A stretch of DNA of 64,000 bases from positions 124,001-188,000 of the forward strand of contig NZ_BCXI01000011.1 of NCBI RefSeq assembly GCF_001895025.1. The letters run 5' to 3'. Positions 61,474 through 64,000 of this stretch are shown in pieces (positions within the stretch are counted from its first letter, which is position 1; each line of letters begins with the position of its first letter). The DNA is from Rhodococcus zopfii NBRC 100606 = JCM 9919 (GTDB lineage: Bacteria; Actinomycetota; Actinomycetes; Mycobacteriales; Mycobacteriaceae). Position numbers and translations under genes: made by a program. Below the pieces are notes generated by a model that ran no database searches, was not told where the DNA came from, and was given only the letters and a program-made list of their open reading frames with translations.

Positions 61474-62472
61474 ATGCATGTGACACCCCTGATCTGGCTC
61501 GTCACCATTGCGGTGATCGCCGCACTGTTCGTGTTCGACTTCGTCTCGCACGTCCGCAAACCCCACGCCCCGAGCCTCCGCGAATCCGGATTCTGGTCCG
61601 CCGTGTTCATCGGCATCGCGATCCTGTTCGGAGTCGTGGTGTTCGCGCTGTGGGGCCCGCAGTACGGCGGAGAGTACTTCGCCGGCTACGTCACCGAGAA
61701 GGCGCTGTCGGTCGACAACCTGTTCGTATTCGTGGTGATCATGGCGACCTTCGCCATCCCCCGCGAGTACCAGCAGAAGGTGCTCACCATCGGGATCGTC
61801 CTGGCCCTGGTGATGCGCGGTGCGTTCATCGCGGTCGGTGCCGCCGCGATCAACGCCTACAGCTGGGTGTTCTATCTGTTCGGCGTCTTCCTGCTGTACA
61901 CGGCGGTCAAGCTGATCATCGACCACAACAAGGACGAGGACGCCAGGCCCGACGAGGGCCGGATCGTCAAGCTCGTCCGCAAGGTGGTTCCCACCACCGA
62001 CCACTACGACGGCGATCGCCTGGTTACCCGGATCGACGGCAAACGCATGATCACCCCGCTCATGCTGGCGCTGCTCGCCATCGGTTTCGCCGACGTGCTG
62101 TTCGCGCTCGACTCGATCCCGGCGATCTACGGTCTGACCCAGGAGCCGTACCTGGTGTTCACCGCGAACGCCTTCGCCCTGATGGGCCTGCGCCAGCTGT
62201 TCTTCCTCATCGGTGGCCTGCTCGACCGCCTCGTGTACCTGTCCTACGGCCTGTCGATCATCCTGGCGTTCATCGGCGTCAAGCTCGTGTTGCACGCGCT
62301 GCACGAGAACACCCTGCCGTTCGTCAACGGTGGTGAACACGTCGCGGTCCCCGAGATCTCCACCGGACTGTCGCTGACGGTGATCATCGGGGTGCTCGTC
62401 GTGACGACCGTGCTGAGCCTGCTCAAGAATCGCAGCGACGCCAAGCGCGCAGAGACCGAAGACGTGCGGTGA
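61474..62472 (+). CDS. TerC/Alx family membrane protein, probable Mn2+ exporter
   Basis: This integral membrane protein has 332 residues from ATG 61474, 8-9 bp after CCGGAGGAATT. There are about eight to nine hydrophobic helices. GYVTEKALSVDNLFVFVVIM (about 70-89) and FADVLFALDSIPAIYGLT (about 206-223) are the paired TerC motifs with conserved Asp and Glu that bind metal. A charged cytoplasmic loop (HNKDEDARPDEGRIVK) sits between halves. Relatives (Alx, MeeF/MeeY) export manganese. The predicted riboswitch upstream supports this. It ends 3 bp from the convergent YciI gene. Confidence 0.93.
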   Translation: MHVTPLIWLVTIAVIAALFVFDFVSHVRKPHAPSLRESGFWSAVFIGIAILFGVVVFALWGPQYGGEYFAGYVTEKALSVDNLFVFVVIMATFAIPREYQQKVLTIGIVLALVMRGAFIAVGAAAINAYSWVFYLFGVFLLYTAVKLIIDHNKDEDARPDEGRIVKLVRKVVPTTDHYDGDRLVTRIDGKRMITPLMLALLAIGFADVLFALDSIPAIYGLTQEPYLVFTANAFALMGLRQLFFLIGGLLDRLVYLSYGLSIILAFIGVKLVLHALHENTLPFVNGGEHVAVPEISTGLSLTVIIGVLVVTTVLSLLKNRSDAKRAETEDVR

Positions 62473-62475
62473 CCG

Positions 62476-62760
62476 TCAGGCGTTGAACACGCCCATCACC
62501 GGCTGCCAACCGGTGATGCGGACGGCGTCGATGAGGTTGCGCTGCGCGAACGGGTCCTGGGCCATCAGCTCGTGCGCAGCGGCCTCGTCGGCCACGTCGA
62601 TGAGGATCAGGGCACCCGAGCCGTCCACCCACGGACCCGTCGCCCGGACCGTGCCCGCGTCGACGAGGCCGCTCAGCCAGCCGCGATGCGTCGGGCGATG
62701 CTCGTCGCGCGCGGCAACCGTGGCTTCGGAGTAGGTGTACTCGACGGCGAACAGGGCCAT
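62476..62760 (-). CDS. YciI-like protein
   Basis: This is a 94-residue protein of the YciI/YCII family with a small ferredoxin-like fold. FAVEYTYSEATVAARDEHRPTHRGWLSGLVDAGTVRATGPWVDGSGALILI is characteristic, with the conserved His-Asp/Arg pocket residues. AHELMAQDPFAQRNLIDAVRITGWQPVMG ends the domain. Family members are thought to be small enzymes, but the function is unknown. It starts at ATG 62760. The 54-bp gap after the upstream N-acetyltransferase gene suggests co-transcription with it. Confidence 0.9.
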   Translation of the reverse strand: MALFAVEYTYSEATVAARDEHRPTHRGWLSGLVDAGTVRATGPWVDGSGALILIDVADEAAAHELMAQDPFAQRNLIDAVRITGWQPVMGVFNA

Positions 62761-62814
62761 GGTTCCTCGCTTCGGATTCGGGACGTGACGTTCGGGGGCG
62801 CTGTCCGGATCCGC

Positions 62815-63342
62815 TCACAACGTGAGCAGCATCCGCGTGTTGCCGAGAGTGTTGGGTTTGACGTAGCTCAGATCCAGGAACTCGGCGACGCCGGTATCGT
62901 ACGACCGGCACATCTCGGCATAGACCTCGGCGGTGACCGGGGTGCCCTCGATCTCGGCGAAACCGTGCCGGCCGAAGAAGTCCACCTCGAAAGTGAGCAC
63001 GAACAGCCGGTCGAGTTCCAGTTCCCGCGCGACCTCGATCAGCTTGGCCACCACGAGGTGCCCGGCGCCGCGGCCCTTGGCCCGCGGATCCACCGCGACC
63101 GTGCGCACTTCGCCCAGATCCGACCACAGCACGTGCAGCGCGCCACAGCCGATGACCTCGCCGCCGGTCTCCGCTACCCAGAACTCCTGCACCGCCTCGT
63201 ACAGGGTCACGAGGTTCTTCTCGAGAAGGATGCGCCCGGCGTAGATGTCGATGAGTCTCTTGATCTCCGGGACGTCCGACGTTCGCGCCCGGCGCACGAT
63301 GATCCGGGCGTCTTGTTCTTGATCGGGCGTCGGAGAAGTCAT
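62815..63342 (-). CDS. argA: Amino-acid N-acetyltransferase, GNAT type (ArgA/Rv2747-like)
   Basis: This is a single-domain GNAT enzyme of 175 residues from ATG 63342, lacking the amino-acid-kinase domain of E. coli ArgA. VRRARTSDVPEIKRLIDIYAGRILLEKNLVTLYEAVQEFWVAE is the ArgA-like N-terminus. VDPRAKGRGAGHLVVAKLIEVAREL (about 97-121) is the acetyl-CoA site. It matches M. tuberculosis Rv2747, which acetylates glutamate or glutamine to start arginine synthesis and lies between ftsK and pgsA3 as here. A substrate of glutamate is therefore likely. It diverges from pgsA. Confidence 0.92.
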   Translation of the reverse strand: MTSPTPDQEQDARIIVRRARTSDVPEIKRLIDIYAGRILLEKNLVTLYEAVQEFWVAETGGEVIGCGALHVLWSDLGEVRTVAVDPRAKGRGAGHLVVAKLIEVARELELDRLFVLTFEVDFFGRHGFAEIEGTPVTAEVYAEMCRSYDTGVAEFLDLSYVKPNTLGNTRMLLTL

Positions 63343-63492
63343 GCGGTGAACAGTAGCGGGTGCTCGGAACGATATTGTGGGACACGTGCCGGTCGGATCG
63401 TCGCGTTCATCCCTGATTCCGGGGGAACCGCGTCCACCGGCCCGACCTGTGCCGACTTCCGGTACGTCACCACGCTGCACCCGGAGGTCCGC

Positions 63493-64000
63493 ATGAGCAC
63501 GCCCCGCCCCCATGTCGCCGCCGGGGCTGATAGCGGCACCGCCGCCGGGGCTGACAGCGGCACCGCCGCCGGGGCTGACCGCGGCGGCGCCGACCCGGGA
63601 CCGCATGCAGGCGCCGCACACAACCCGGTGCCGTTGTGGAACATCGCGAACATCCTCACCATGCTGCGGATCGCGCTGGTCCCCGTGTTCCTCGTCCTGC
63701 TGTTCGTCGGCGACGGCCACGAGACGGGATGGCGCATCGCGGCGACGGTGGTGTTCGCGATCGCCGCGATCACCGATCGTTTCGACGGTCAGCTCGCCCG
63801 CCGCCGGGGCCTGGTCACGGACTTCGGCAAGCTCGCCGACCCGATCGCGGACAAGGCGCTGATCGGCGCCGCACTCGTCGGTCTGTCGGTACTCGGTGAC
63901 CTGTCGTGGTGGGTGACCGGCATCATCGCCGCCCGTGAGCTCGGCATCACCGCACTGCGATTCGCGGTGCTGCGGCACGCGGTGATTCCGGCCAGCCGCG
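63493..64000 (+). CDS. pgsA: CDP-alcohol phosphatidyltransferase, PgsA-like (runs off right edge)
   Basis: This membrane enzyme is most like phosphatidylglycerolphosphate synthases, which join CDP-diacylglycerol to glycerol-3-phosphate. 169 residues are visible, and the C-terminus is outside the window. The start is ATG 63493 after CCGGAGG. Residues about 9-36 are a low-complexity AGADSGTA-type repeat coded by 24-bp tandem units. The catalytic domain begins at PLWNIANILTMLRIALVPVFL. The CDP-alcohol motif DRFDGQLARRRGLVTDFGKLADPIAD (about 95-120) has all the required Asp, Gly, Ala and Arg residues. Position after ftsK/argA matches M. tuberculosis pgsA3 (Rv2746c). Confidence 0.92.
   Translation, partial: MSTPRPHVAAGADSGTAAGADSGTAAGADRGGADPGPHAGAAHNPVPLWNIANILTMLRIALVPVFLVLLFVGDGHETGWRIAATVVFAIAAITDRFDGQLARRRGLVTDFGKLADPIADKALIGAALVGLSVLGDLSWWVTGIIAARELGITALRFAVLRHAVIPASR
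63521..63594 (+). repeat. 24-bp tandem repeat inside the pgsA 5' end
   Basis: Three in-frame units, each reading like GCCGGGGCTGACAGCGGCAC plus CGCC, encode the AGADSGTA motif. The first two are nearly identical, and the third is diverged at its end (AGADRGGA). The unit length is a multiple of three, so copy-number change would keep the frame. Confidence 0.85.

Overview
The window is 64 kb of GC-rich chromosomal DNA from a mycolic-acid actinobacterium (order Mycobacteriales). It is most probably a Rhodococcus or a close relative. The evidence is mycothione reductase, the PptT/PptH pair, malate:quinone oxidoreductase, an EfpA-type exporter, frequent GTG starts, GTGA/TGATG gene overlaps, and a gene order that closely follows the Mycobacterium tuberculosis mqo-mtr-proS-rimP-nusA-infB-truB-ribF-rpsO-pnp-pepR-dapB-thyX-dapA-rnj-ftsK-pgsA neighbourhood. 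No rRNA, tRNA, CRISPR array, prophage or insertion sequence was seen.

Layout. 1-7.9 kb: amino-acid permease (cut by the left edge) with a GAF-LuxR regulator, a divergent acyl-CoA synthetase with a CRP/GlxR-like site in the shared promoter region, methionine aminopeptidase, a degenerate hydrolase-like protein, mycothione reductase and a coupled lysophospholipase-like hydrolase. 8-19 kb: malate:quinone oxidoreductase, siroheme synthase coupled to an MFS exporter, an unusual P-type ATPase, a PPK2 polyphosphate kinase, YaaA and ProRS. 19-22 kb: an O-methyltransferase flanked on both sides by copies of a short palindromic repeat, an SDR oxidoreductase with an operator-like palindrome, and a lipoprotein/DUF4439 pair. 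22-33 kb: the transcription-translation cluster rimP-nusA-ylxR-infB-DUF503-rbfA, then an nrnA-type phosphoesterase, a MATE exporter, pptH, pptT and truB. 33-36.3 kb, minus strand: a metal ABC importer followed by an MntR-type repressor. 36.3-40.4 kb: ribF, rpsO, pnp. 40.6-48.7 kb: narK-narGHJI, a complete respiratory nitrate reductase operon. 48.8-58.4 kb: pepR, dapB, several small genes, a ribbon-helix-helix protein with direct-repeat operator, thyX-dapA-rnj and a TIGR03085-like protein. 58.5-64 kb: ftsK, a TerC transporter behind a yybP-ykoY (Mn2+) riboswitch, a YciI protein, a GNAT N-acetyltransferase and the start of pgsA.

How it fits together. Most genes are housekeeping. Two accessory themes stand out. 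One is nitrate respiration: narKGHJI lies between pnp and pepR, which are neighbours in M. tuberculosis, and siroheme synthase is also present in the window. The other is manganese handling: an ABC importer with its own DtxR-family repressor, plus a TerC exporter under a predicted Mn2+ riboswitch. I found no wholly new multi-gene system. The best leads are a P2-like ATPase whose ion-site residues appear replaced, with a lysine in M5; the palindromic repeats around the O-methyltransferase; a tandem hairpin array upstream of rbfA; an 11-bp-phased operator on the ribbon-helix-helix gene; and an 18-codon ORF exactly bridging narG and narH.
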